Source of the DNA: Tetrahymena elliotti 4EA
Lineage: Eukaryota; Ciliophora; Oligohymenophorea; Hymenostomatida; Tetrahymenidae
Assembly: GCA_000231825.2 (NCBI GenBank)
Contig: JH720321.1
Coordinates: forward strand, 252,761-316,760
Direction: 5' to 3'
DNA length: 64,000 bases
The notes beneath the pieces were generated by a model that saw only the letters and a list, made by a program, of their open reading frames with translations, did not search any database and was not told the origin of the DNA. Below, in pieces: positions 53,468 through 64,000 of the stretch (within the stretch, counting starts at the first letter, position 1; each line of letters opens with the position of its first letter). The translations under genes were made by a program, and so were the position numbers.

Positions 53468-54886
53468 TACTTAATAAAGTCAAAATGAAAAACCTTAGCT
53501 TATTTGTAAATTATTTGTAAAATATCTTTTTTTAATTTACAATGTTATCAAAACTAGAGTCTAAGATTTTATAAGTAAAAAATAAATAATTTCGTGGAGA
53601 TACTATAATTAATATAAAAGTAATAATTCTAAAAGATAAACCTATTTTAAGATCATTTCAATAAAGCAATACTTATTTTTCTCTTCTATGTAAAGAATTG
53701 ATAAATTGATTTATATAGAAAAAATCATATTTTAAATATTCTTAATCTTAATTCATTTTTTTAATTTTATCAAATAAACATTTTGATGTTTGTTAACTAA
53801 ATTTTCAAAATGATTTCAAAATTTTAAGAATTATTTTAGTTTATTTAAAAATACTGTTATTCCTAAAGAAAATCATTAAATTGTCTTTATTATTATTAAA
53901 AGCTATTAGAAATTTTCATATTTCAATTGAAAGTTTTTTGATTAAGGTAATAAATAGTAAATCTATCCTTCTCAATATTCTATTTAAAATTTCTAATCAT
54001 CTTTTAAAAGAAAATGAATAATTATTATTTTTAAAATCATAAAGAAAATAATAATTAATTTATTCATAATTTAAATTTTAAAATTTTATTTTAAACTAAC
54101 TAATAAGGTTATTCTAAAAATTTTTAATTATTTTTTAAACAAATTTTGATGTAAATTCTAAATTAAATAATTAGCTTTAATTACTTCAAGTTAGAAATTA
54201 AAAATTTTATTTCAAGAAATAATTTTATTTTAACTTTACAAAAAATTGAATGAAATGAAAAAGTGCAAAAGCAAAAATTTACATAAATTTTACTTGATAA
54301 TTAAAAAAATTTAGTCAATAAAAATTTAAAAGTTTAAAAGTTGAGATATCTTTTTTTAAAATTGATATCGGCTGCTCACTATTTAGGAAGAATGATTGAT
54401 TAACGATTGAGATGAATGGCAATTAAAATCTTATGATATTTATCTATCTATCTAAATTACTTAAGAAAAATATAACTACAGATTGATAGATTAAAGAAAG
54501 CAGTTGTTTATAATGTGACTGATTTATTAATAGCTTGCTTGTTTCTTTGATAATTGTTAAGAAAATGAATGTGATTATGATAATAAATAGTAAAAGGATT
54601 AGATAGATGGAGCTATTGATTGATTATAATGAACTAATGATTAGAATGATCTATAGTTAATTATTTGATTTTTGTATTTTTTTTGAAATTTGTTTGTTTA
54701 GCTGTAAAAAAATCAATCAGTTTTAAAGAGAAACTGTTTTCGAAACAACTAAAAAAATATTTGTAAATAAAAATAAAAATAAAAAGAGATTCTTTATTAT
54801 AATTCAAAAGAAGACATCACATTAAAAAAACAAACAAAATTAGTAAAGAGCGTGCAGTTATATAATTTGTAATAGATTAAGGTATA
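53468..54886. other. Divergent spacer between COG6 and CFAP52
   Basis: The spacer holds the two divergent promoters. It is AT-rich with short tetranucleotide runs (TCTA near 54440; GATT/GATA near 54595-54640). No gene or RNA was recognised. Confidence 0.6.
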
Positions 54887-57750
54887 ATGGAGAAAGAACT
54901 CGATATTCAAGCAGTTATTGGTTTCACTGGTACTTCATCATTTTATTCTCTTTTTTAACAAACAAAATACTCAACTCTTAGTTCTATTTTGTCTTGCACA
55001 TAGACCTTCATTGAGGAATATCAAAGCCATTGATTTTGAATTATTAAATTTTCATCAAATTAAAATAAATGAATTACAAAGATAAATTTTTTAAATTAAA
55101 TGAATGTTTCTAGGAAACTTATTAAAATGATAAAGAATAAAATATTAATTGCAGCCTTTAAATGTATTTTGCGTTTATTATATAATAGGTAAAGTCAACG
55201 AAGGTTTGATTTTGCACCCTGATAATGAACATTTGATTTATCCCTTAGGTTCAACTATTGTTATTCGTCATATTATTTCGCGTAGCTAAACATTTTTGAG
55301 AGGTCATGACAACCAAATCTCAATTATCACTGTTTCTAAGACTGGTAAATATATAGCTTCAGGCTAAAAGACTTATATGGGATTTTAAGCTGACATTATT
55401 ATTTGGGATTTTGAAACTCGTAGTCTTATGCATCGTCTCAAGCTCCACAAAGGTAAAACAATCTTAAAATAAATACTTTTACAGATAGCCAAAACAATCT
55501 AAACTTTAAGCAGATTGTCTTATTTTGCAAAATTTTCATTGATGGATTGGCTATCTATTGATTTCTAAGATTTTCTAGTATTTTAGAATGTTATTTTTAA
55601 AAACATTTTTATTTTTCATTTTTAAATAGTTCTCATTTAAAGTTTATCATTCTGCTGCAACGAACAATATTTAGCTTCTCTCGGTGGATAAGATGATAAG
55701 AATATGATGATTGTTTGGGATGTAGAATAAGGAAAAGCTCTCTACGGAGCTCCCAACAGAGATGTTGTCAACCAAATCAAATTCTTTAACAATTCAGATG
55801 ATAAAATTATTGCTGTTCTTAACAATGGTGTACAAATTTTAACAATTGATAAGGCAAATAAGAAGGTAATAAGATAAACAAATAAATTCAAACTTAAATT
55901 TAGATATTTTTAAGTTAAATCTAGTTTAAAAAGCAGAATTAAAATGCAGCTTTCAATACCTAAAGTCTTATATAATAAACATAATTTTATTTAAATTAGG
56001 TTAAATCATTAGATGTTAACTTTGGTAATATCAAGAGACAATATACTTGTGTTGCTATAGATCCCAGCGATACTTATTGCTATTGTGGTACTAAAACTGG
56101 TGATGTTTTTGAAGTAAACTTTTTTTTAGTATATTTTCCGATTTTAAAATTATTTCTTTTTTAAGATTAATATTGAAAGAGCTATCTTCAAAAGACTTGG
56201 TCCTGTAAAAAAATTGTTCTCTCTTGGTATTGGCACTCTTGGTCTTCTTCCTAATGGTGATATCATCGTTGGTGCAGGAGATGGTACCATTGCTAAATTA
56301 AGTATTCAAAATATGTAAGTTTTATCCCAATCGGAAGTTTTGGGTGCTGTAACTTCTATTTCCTTCACTGGAGACTATACACACTTCTTCTGTGGTACTT
56401 CTTAAGTAAAATTCAATAAAACAAACTAATTAGCTGTATTAAATAAAAATTATTATATTTAAATCAGTCTAACATATATTGGATCGACACTGAAAAGTTG
56501 AATCCTGAATTGAGAAATACTTGTCACTACGAACGTATTAATGACATCGCCTTCCCTTATAATTATTCTGATGTCTTTGCCACTTGCTCCACCACTGATA
56601 TCCGTGTTTGGAATGCTCGTAACCGTTAAGAACTTCTCCGTATTTAAGTTCCTAACCTAGAATGCTATTGTGTAACCTTTATGAATGATGGAAAATCAAT
56701 TATTTCTGGGTAATATTTTTATTATTAATTTTCATTATTTAACTGAAATATTATTTATAAAATAGTTGGAATGATGGTAAAATCAGAGCTTTCTTACCCT
56801 AATCTGGTAAGTTATTGTATGTTATTTCTGATGCTCATATTCACGGTGTAACTGCTCTTTCCACCACTAGTGACTGCTAGAGGTAATATACTTTAATTGG
56901 CATCAATCATTTTTAAATCTAAATTTATTATAATTTTAGAATTGTTTCTGGTGGTAGCGAAGGTGAAGTCAGAGTTTGGGTTATTAATAAATAAACTCAA
57001 GTAATGAAGGCTTCTATGAAGGAACACAGAGGTCGTGTTTGGTCTATCTAAGTTAAGAAGAATAATGACCAAGCTGTTAGTGCAAGTGCTGATGGATCTT
57101 GCATTATTTGGGACTTAAAAACCTTCACTCGTTTAATGTGTCTTTTTGAATCTACTCTTTTCAAGCAAGTTCTCTATCACCCTGAAGAATCTTAATTACT
57201 CACCACAGGTTCTGATAGAAAGATCACTTACTGGGAAATTTATGATGGTCAAGCTATTAGAATGCTTGATGGTTCTGAAGAAGGTGAAGTTAATGCCCTC
57301 TCCATTACCAAGTAAATTAATATTATGTATTATTCATAAATTAAACTCTTTAATTTAATAGGGAAGGTGAACATTTCGTTTCAGGTGGTGAAGACAAATT
57401 AGTTAAGTTATGGGGATATGACGAAGGTATTAAGTATTATTCTGGTACTGGTCACTCAGGTGCTATTACAAGAGTAAATTGAATTTAAAAATATCTTTAA
57501 TATTAATTTTGAAAAATAAAAGCTTTAAATCAGCCCTGATCAAAGAACTATTGTTTCAGTTGGTGCTGAAGGTGCTATTTTTATCTGGAGAATGCCTGAA
57601 GAAGTTGTTCATGCTAGAGCTGATAATGAATTACCAACAATTTCAAAGGAAAAGCATAATAATACTTAGAATGTTGATAATAAAAGCTAACACTCTCAAT
57701 AACAATCTTAAGTATCTGGGGCATCTAAGGGATCTCAAAAGCGTTACTGA
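54887..57750 (+). CDS. CFAP52: Cilia- and flagella-associated protein 52 (WD40 microtubule inner protein)
   Basis: CFAP52 (WDR16, FAP52) is a double beta-propeller protein that sits inside ciliary doublet microtubules. The start reads MEKELDIQAVIGFTG, with the first intron (54930-55188) splitting the Gly codon exactly where animal CFAP52 has AVIGFNG. Conserved phrases in order include EHLIYPLGSTIVIRHI, GKYIASGQKTYMGFQADIII, GVTALSTTSDCQRIVSGG, WNDGKIRAF, SASADGSCIIWDL, VLYHPEESQLLTTGSDRKI and TGHSGAITRA. These run collinear with the family from end to end, so both propellers are complete. A Gln/Ser-rich tail of about 40 residues after FIWRMPEE is an addition compared with animals. The stop is TGA at 57748-57750. 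About ten introns are present, each AT-rich. Confidence 0.95.
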
Positions 57751-59064
57751 AGTATAATAATAAACTAGTTGATGTGAATAAATAAATTATTACTGAAAAC
57801 TTTAAAGCTCTGCAATTTTTATATTCTGGTTTAGTTAATGAGTATGTCAGGATAATCTATTAATTATATATATATTATTAAAATAATTCATAAGCAATAG
57901 AAAAGAAAATTAGCCCAAGATAATTAATAAATATCAACCAAATTTAACTACTAAGTATAATACAAAATTTACTAACTCTATTATCTTTTGTATTTATTTA
58001 TGTATCTCTATATTATTATCCATCAATATTTTCTTTTCATTATGAGATATTCAAATTACTTTTATGATTCTTTTTTCCTATTATTCAAGAATATATTTTT
58101 AAACTTGCCCTTTTCTAAACTCTAGTTTTCACTTTTATTGAATCTGGAAAAACATAATTTTTCATAGTCAATATGTATTTGCATATCAAATTAGATATGC
58201 TTGAATTAAAAATTTGTAAAATACTATTTAATCTTAAAGATAAACTAGTTTTTGCTTTACAAAATATCATACTCAAGATGTATTTCTGGATGAATAGCAT
58301 ATGTTTAAATTAAGAATTAATCTAAAGATAGAAGAACTATCTAAATAATTTGATTTAATATTTATTATTTAAATTTTTTTAATAATCTTTTTTTCCAAAT
58401 ACCTCTTGAATCAAGTTTACTTGCTAAATTTTCAACATAAGATTTTCATTTTTACTTAACTTAATCTTCTTTAATTTAAATATTTATTTAATTCAAGATA
58501 CAAATTTTTATTATGAATTAAATAAAACTTACATTTTTGTATATTGATTGAAAGGATTTAATAAATAAAAAAGCTCAATAAAAGAAATAGAATTAATTTA
58601 CTTTAAGAATTTTCTAAAAATTTTATTTAAACTAAAGATATTCATTTTTTAAAATTAAATATTAAATTGGATCCGTTTATATCAATGAATAAATTATTTA
58701 TGAAGAAATACATAAAAAATAATGATAATAGCTAAGACATTTACTATTATTTTTTATGTTTAGATGAAATTCTTGCTTTAAGATTGTGTATCTTTCCCAT
58801 AATTATATTATTAGAAATTGCGTTTGATGGGATTAAGCAAATGGCAATATGCTCGCCTCTGTAAATAAATTAATTATTTTGAGGAGTGCATGCAATAATT
58901 GAATGCAATAAACAATGGATTGAAAGAAAGCTGCAGAGGAAAAGAAAAAGAAAAATCAAAAATAAAAGAAAGGAAAGGAAAGACTTAGCTGAGATTAAAA
59001 AAACAAAAAATAAATTAATAAAATAAAAGCAACAAATTTTAGGAAGAAAATATATAAGGAAGAA
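57751..59064. other. AT-rich spacer between CFAP52 and ATP synthase delta
   Basis: This is the CFAP52 3' flank and the ATP synthase delta upstream region. A short standard-code frame on the minus strand near 58115-58300 has random-looking composition and was not accepted. No RNA gene was seen. Confidence 0.6.
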
Positions 59065-60156
59065 ATGTTCACCAGATTCATTAGTTAGCCAACTTTTCTC
59101 ACTCAAACTCAAAGAGCTTTATTCTCTGCTTTGACCAAGAAGCAAAAGATGGAAGTTACTTTGAGAACTCCCTACAAAGAATATTTAGCCAACTTTGACG
59201 GCTTCAGCAAAATTACTGCTAAGACCAACGAAGCTTCTTTAGTTATTCAAAATAAAACCCCTGCTTCCTTGTACGTTTTACCCCCTGGTCCTCTTAAGAT
59301 TAGATTTACCTCTGAAGTTAAGAATGTTTCAGGTGATTTCCTCCACACTGGTGGTTGGGTTATTGTCCATGCGTAATACATTTGAAATATTGATAATAAA
59401 AAAACAAATATAAATGAAATATATCCATATCTGATAATAATTTTACACTAAGATGTACTTAAATAGGAATAATCAATTTGCAAAGAAAAAAGGAATTATG
59501 AATAAAAATAGTCTTGAAATTCAGTAGTTAATAAATAAAATTGATAAAACTAAAAATCAAGTAGTCTAAATTCAAGAATGCAGAATTATTTTATTCTTAA
59601 GTTGAAAAAAAAGAAATTAATTGAACTTAATTTGAAGTGATTTTAATAATTATAAAGATTAAAGGATCTTCATTGAAAGAGACAATATAAAGAAAGAGAA
59701 AGCGAGAAAGCTAAAAAAAACCATAGCAAGTATTGCAACAATAAATCATTAAAATAAAATATTGATTTGGTTTTTGATTACTTTCAGTTAAATACAGCTT
59801 GAAAAAACTCAAAATTGGAAAGATTCATAAATTGTAAATTGCAAAAGATATTAATTTTATTAGAATAGCAAATTGATTGATTGATTCCTCCCTTCCTTCC
59901 TCTAAGCAAATATTTGCATTATTAAAATTATTTATTTTCATTATAATTATGTCACATTTTAACTTAATTTTAATATAAATAAATTAGTGATAATACTGTT
60001 GAAATCAACGTTATGGATTTATTCGATAGAAAGGAAGTCAGAGCTGATCAATTCGAAAAGGGTAACATTTAAGATCTTGATACTTTGGCTGGTAAGTATG
60101 CTGCTAAGTCCAGAAAGAGCACTGTCAGACTTTTCACCAAGGCTACTACTAACTGA
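59065..60156 (+). CDS. ATP16: Mitochondrial F1 ATP synthase delta subunit
   Basis: This is the homologue of the bacterial epsilon subunit, part of the central stalk of F1Fo ATP synthase. Two exons, 59065-59372 and 59988-60156, give 158 residues. The start MFTRFISQPTFLTQTQRALF is a typical basic, hydroxylated mitochondrial presequence. The mature part opens with EVTLRTPYKEYLANFDGFSK and contains GGWVIVHADNTVEINV, which aligns with the GGFATV...V segment of the family's beta-sandwich. The C-terminal helices follow from FDRKEVRADQFEKGNI. The joining codon (GC|T, Ala) is consistent across the intron. Codon use is biased (AAG, GCC, ATT), as expected for a highly expressed gene, with very few TAA/TAG Gln codons. 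The 615-base intron is long for such a small gene. Confidence 0.87.
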
Positions 60157-60193
60157 TCAAACTTATTGATTAATTTTTAAAGCAAATACAAGC

Positions 60194-60451
60194 TCATAAT
60201 TTAATAATAAATTTCTAGCAATAAGCTACTAAATAAGCACTAAATTACTAGATAAAAGCAAAGATTTATTTATCATTCCATAGGAAATCTTAGAAGAGTT
60301 TATCTAATATTTTATGATTATAATTTATGTTGCTCGTTTTTAGTATTTCTCTAGTTATTCTATCATCAAAATCAATAAAGTCTTCCATATTTTTATAAAC
60401 ATGATATATTAAATTATCTTTTATTTTGAATATATTTTACATCATATTCAT
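60194..60451 (-). CDS. Possible small protein, 85 residues
   Basis: A TGA-terminated frame starts at 60451 with MNMMQNIFKIKDNLIYHVYK and ends at 60194, directly after an in-frame upstream TGA. It contains NMEDFIDFDDRITREILK and a hydrophobic-aromatic C terminus (FAFIQQFSAYLVAYCQ). It converges on the ATP synthase delta gene with only 37 bases between stops. In DNA this AT-rich with one stop codon, an 86-codon frame can occur by chance. Its amphipathic character is the only extra support. No family was recognised. Confidence 0.35.
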
Positions 60452-61842
60452 TCAATTAGAATATTATAAATCTACAAAAATTATCAATCAAATCATTTCA
60501 ATATTTAAAAAATAAATATTTTGGTTTAAATAAAGGTAAGATTTAAGAATTTGATAACTTAAAAAAATTTAATCAAAAAACTCAACAAAAATAATTTTAA
60601 ATTCAAACTATTTTAATATGAATTAATATAAAAATGAAAATGTTAACTTTGTGAAAAACATTTAAATTTAAAAGTTTACCAAAGTGTCAATAATTGTTTT
60701 TTTAAGATTACTTTTGAATTAAAATAGCTAGAGACAACAGGTATTTAAAAATAATTAAGTTTTCAAAAGAATCGTAAAAATATAATTGGGTACTGTCAGA
60801 AAACATCTGAATGTCTGTTTTATTTTAATTTATTCTAATTTTCATTTCTATGGATTCATTTACCATTGCTTCTTAATCACCTAAAAATAATTGATTAATT
60901 TTTTTTACCTCTATTCAACTTAAAATTTTATCACAAAAGTTTAATTTATTTATACTTTTTATATATAGAAAATAAATAATCAATTTAAGTTGCTAGAAAT
61001 GGCAATTTAAATATTTTTAAAATAAAAAAATTATTAAAATAGATGTTCAGAAATATATTTTGTTACCCAAGTTTGATACAGTTTTTCATAGTTATCTACA
61101 GATATTTTGATAAATATTATTAAAAATTATTTTATTATTATTTTGAAACATGAAGAAATTTATTATTTGCTGAACCTAAATTTGATTTAGGTGGTAAAAA
61201 AATGGCAAAGGTATTTTTCCATATTCTGTGATTTTGTTAAATAAATATAAAAGTTTTAGTATAGATTATTTTAAATAATTTTGACTTAAATATTGTAAAT
61301 TTAAGCTATAACTTGCAATAAATTATTCAATCTATTATTTATATAAAACTTCTTTCTTATCTAAAATAAGCTTACAAATTTAAATGATTGAATTTCAAGT
61401 ATAAATTTATTTAACTGTTCCATTTTTTGTTTATTTCCTACCTAATGTTTATTTTAGATAGACAACTGAAATCTTACTCCTAAATTATATTCGAATTGAT
61501 TCTAAAATATTAGACCTTAGATCTCAGTTATATAGTTAAATAAATGAACTAAATTTTAAATAGCTTTTTTTTTAGAAAAATACATTTTTTCAATAGTATT
61601 TACTATTTTTAATTTCATTTTTACTGATTGTAACTTGGGAAAAATTAATGGAAATATTAATTAATAATAATTGACTGATTGAATAAAATATAACTAACAA
61701 ATTTTAATTATTCTTCATTACTAAATCTATATTACATTTATCTAAAATAAACTCCAGAATTTTACTTAAAATACATTATATAAAAATTAAAAAAAATAAA
61801 TAAACACCAAAAAACTATATTAATGTATGTAACCGAAAAGGC

Positions 61843-61858
61843 AGTACCCTAGGGTACT
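61843..61858. repeat. Perfect 16-base palindrome
   Basis: AGTACCCTAGGGTACT is its own reverse complement and has eight G/C bases in surroundings that are nearly all A/T. A run of alternating TA follows directly (to about 61873). Confidence 0.9.
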
Positions 61859-61896
61859 ATATATATATATATAAATACATTATATATTTTTAAAGG

Positions 61897-61917
61897 AAAA
61901 CAGAATATATCTGTTTT
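61897..61917. repeat. Short inverted repeat (8-base arms, 5-base loop)
   Basis: The arms AAAACAGA and TCTGTTTT are exact complements separated by ATATA. It lies 38 bases after the palindrome. It could be a hairpin in RNA or simply part of a coding exon. Confidence 0.7.
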
Positions 61918-62062
61918 ACAATCGTTTAAGTGGATAAAATTAAAAATTTTAGAAAAAATATCTTAACCAAAATATAATTTGATTGGCGGGATAATATTAG
62001 CAAATAATTCCAAAATAGTAAAGAAAATTTTTAGAAAATATATTGAAAAATACATATTTTAG

Positions 62063-63178
62063 ATATAAAATAATTTTTATTTTTGTATGTAAAATAAATT
62101 TACAATAAAGTCAATATAAACAGTCTGATTGAATCTATTTTTTATTGCATTTGTTAAAAGTTTCATTTTTCATTCTTTAAAATATATGAAACTTATCAAT
62201 TTTATTTGTATGTCCTTTAATTAAATGATTAATAATATAATACTTTAAACTTTTAAGCGATATAGATTTAAAATTAAAAAAAATATACATAGTAAAAATG
62301 AATATTTTTGCATAATTTTACTGATTGAATATAAAATAATTTGATATTTTAACATTTTATAAGGGTAGAATAAAATTTAAATTCTGTACTCTTCTAAGAA
62401 AAATACTTCAATTATTATTCACATAGATAATTGATCAATTTAATAAAAATCCAGGCTGAATTATCTAGTTTTAAATTTTATTTTAATCTATTAAAACTTA
62501 GACTTTTTATCATATCAAATTTAATGCTGGAAGTTACTTTATAAAAAAAGATATTTAATTTTATTCTAAAGGTAGTATTAATATGCATTCCTATTATGTA
62601 GATAGTTTATAGCATTAAACTTGTAGGCTAACACCTTTTCTATGGAATGTTTTTGGCTCTTTTAACTTACTATTTATATGTTCTAAGTTCTATATTGGCA
62701 GGTAACCAAAGTTCTTATTCTAGCAATATTATTGGTTGGTTTTTTGTGATGATAGCCTTTGATTTAATTCTGATATCAGGCTTTTTGCATCTTTTAAATT
62801 AGGGTTAGTTAATCATATGCTTTCTAAAACAAATCCTAAAAATAAATTTACATAGAGATTATTTTATTCTTTAAAATTGGAAAATGTATTATAAAATATT
62901 GATTTCTGATGTCACTATTTATGTATTTTTTTGAATTAGTTTGACTTTCTGTATTAAAACATTCTTTTTAAATTGTATTTTTTTAAATATCTTTTTACTT
63001 CAAGCAACCTTTTTTTATTATTGCAGAAAAATGGGTAAAAGGATTAGTATCAGAGTTAGCATATTGTCTAATCTCTAAAATTAGACTCTGGATATCGTAA
63101 AGATAATATTTCAAGGCTAATAATAAATTTTTGAATGAATCAATAAAAAACTTTAATTACCAGTCCCAATTAATTTGA
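62063..63178 (+). CDS. Multi-pass membrane protein, 5' end not determined
   Basis: Three exons join in one frame: 62063-62291, 62364-62803 and 63027-63178, with GT...AG introns between. The second exon is rich in hydrophobic segments: about FILKVVLICIPIMQIVY, then FYGMFLALLTYYLYVLSSIL, then IIGWFFVMIAFDLILISGFL, giving at least three membrane helices. The final exon reads EKWVKGLVSELAYCLISKIR and ends at TGA 63176-63178. No start codon lies in frame at the beginning of the first exon, so an upstream exon is needed; the DNA back to about 61800 is open and may supply it. No channel signature or catalytic motif was recognised. The third exon's phase was chosen because it gives a longer, more protein-like end than the alternative stop at 63134. 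It could also be the remnant of a larger membrane protein. Confidence 0.45.
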
Positions 63179-64000
63179 GTTTGTTTCATTGAGATTTGTT
63201 TGGTTCGTTAATTTTTATTTTCAGTTTAAATATTTATTTCTTATTCCTATGGTAATTATAGATTAATAACACATTTTTTGTCTAATTTATGAGTAATGAA
63301 CTAATTTAGGTTGTTACATTAATTTTTATTTGTTGTTTAAAGATTTAATTCAAATTTTTATTTTTTTCTGATTCTTTTAAATATTTCAGTTAATATTTAT
63401 TTTTTTATTTTGAAAAGGGGTATTTGTGGAAATAAGGATTCAGATCAAAACTATTGAAAGCAAAAATACTAGTGGACCTGTCATTAGCAATTTGAAAAAA
63501 TTATTATTTGCAAATTAAATAACAGATATCCTCCTATAATACTTCAAGTAGATTTTTAGTTTAAAATAAGAACTACCCATCCTATCTGAGCACCAAATTC
63601 TAGTCAGTAATTGAACTATGTTAATAAGATATTTATGTAAAACATACAATATCTCTAAATTTTTATCTTAGTTTTAAAAGATTTTTAAACTTAATAGTTT
63701 TTAAATTAAGAGTATTTTTTATTCATTTTTAGAAATTTACATTATGCTAATATGTTTTGTATATTTTTTATTGTTTTATTATCTCCTTAAAGAAAACTAA
63801 AATAAAATTTTTTAACAATCTGTAATAGATGTTTTAATAGAAATTATTTTAAATAAAAAAAAAGCTATTTTCAAGTAAACAATTTTTATTTTCTAATCTG
63901 ACCAGGTAAAAAGGAATAAAAGAGTTTTTTAATAACATTTTGCATTATGAAAAAATATATTGAAGATGTTCACAGCAATTCGAGCACTTGCTTATCCTTT
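63179..64000. other. AT-rich right end of window
   Basis: An open stretch at 63414-63614 has fairly protein-like composition but no start codon. An ATG at 63947 opens a frame (MKKYIEDVHSNSSTC) that runs off the right edge. Neither is strong enough to call a gene. Confidence 0.5.

Larger units (their letters stand above)
60452..62062. other. AT-rich spacer, possible 5' part of the membrane-protein gene near its end
   Basis: Most of this stretch is low-complexity A/T. The last 240 bases or so hold a GC-containing palindrome, a TA run and a small inverted repeat, and stay open in two plus-strand frames. They could include the first exon of the membrane-protein gene that follows. Confidence 0.5.

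Noticed and set aside
58115..58300. Minus-strand frame downstream of CFAP52
   Set aside because: It is a short, low-complexity translation with no support from phase, splice sites or similarity.
63414..63614. Open plus-strand stretch reading VFVEIRIQIKTIESKNTSG
   Set aside because: The composition is fairly protein-like, but there is no start codon, no clear splice acceptor and no link in phase to a neighbour; chance is likely with a single stop codon.
63947..64000. ATG opening a frame that runs off the right edge
   Set aside because: Only 18 codons are visible, which is too little to support a gene.
1..64000. tRNA genes, CRISPR arrays and transposon ends
   Set aside because: I scanned for T-arm-like motifs, regularly spaced repeats and terminal inverted repeats with flanking duplications and found none convincing. 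Small RNA genes could still be missed by eye.

Overview
The window looks like macronuclear DNA of an oligohymenophorean ciliate of the Tetrahymena type. It is very AT-rich. TAA and TAG read as glutamine throughout the conserved domains and only TGA ends the genes. Most genes are split by AT-rich GT...AG introns of about 45 to 600 bases. Standard-code open frames are therefore mostly shadows, and I built gene models by reading both strands with TGA as the sole stop. Exon limits were placed by eye and are approximate unless stated.

Layout from left to right: IFT122 (-, 3' end cut by the window edge); a two-domain cyclic-nucleotide-binding protein (-); a 100-base N gap; a CDK10-type kinase (+); USP40 ubiquitin hydrolase (+); an Asn/Gln-rich protein with coiled coils (-); a small intronless coiled-coil protein (+); a long coiled-coil protein (-); two tandem paralogues of about 6 kb each carrying a p28-like axonemal dynein light-chain motif (-, -); an unrecognised coiled-coil protein (+); a short acidic protein (-); COG6 (-); CFAP52 (+); the mitochondrial F1 ATP synthase delta subunit (+); a possible 85-residue protein (-); and an incompletely modelled multi-pass membrane protein (+). 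The spacers are AT-rich, and I found no convincing RNA gene, transposon or CRISPR array in them.

Several genes have ciliary roles: IFT122 in the IFT-A train, CFAP52 in doublet microtubules, and CDK10, whose family regulates ciliogenesis in animals. The tandem pair is probably ciliary as well. There is no sign of an operon; each gene stands alone. USP40, COG6 and ATP synthase delta are housekeeping genes.

The most novel material is the tandem paralogue pair (30475-43440). Besides the p28-like motif, both proteins carry a closely spaced run of short TQ/IQ motifs resembling LC8 dynein-light-chain binding sites. Other points to check are an in-frame TGA in an otherwise coding-like stretch upstream of the cyclic-nucleotide protein, and a large charged insert inside the USP40 catalytic domain.
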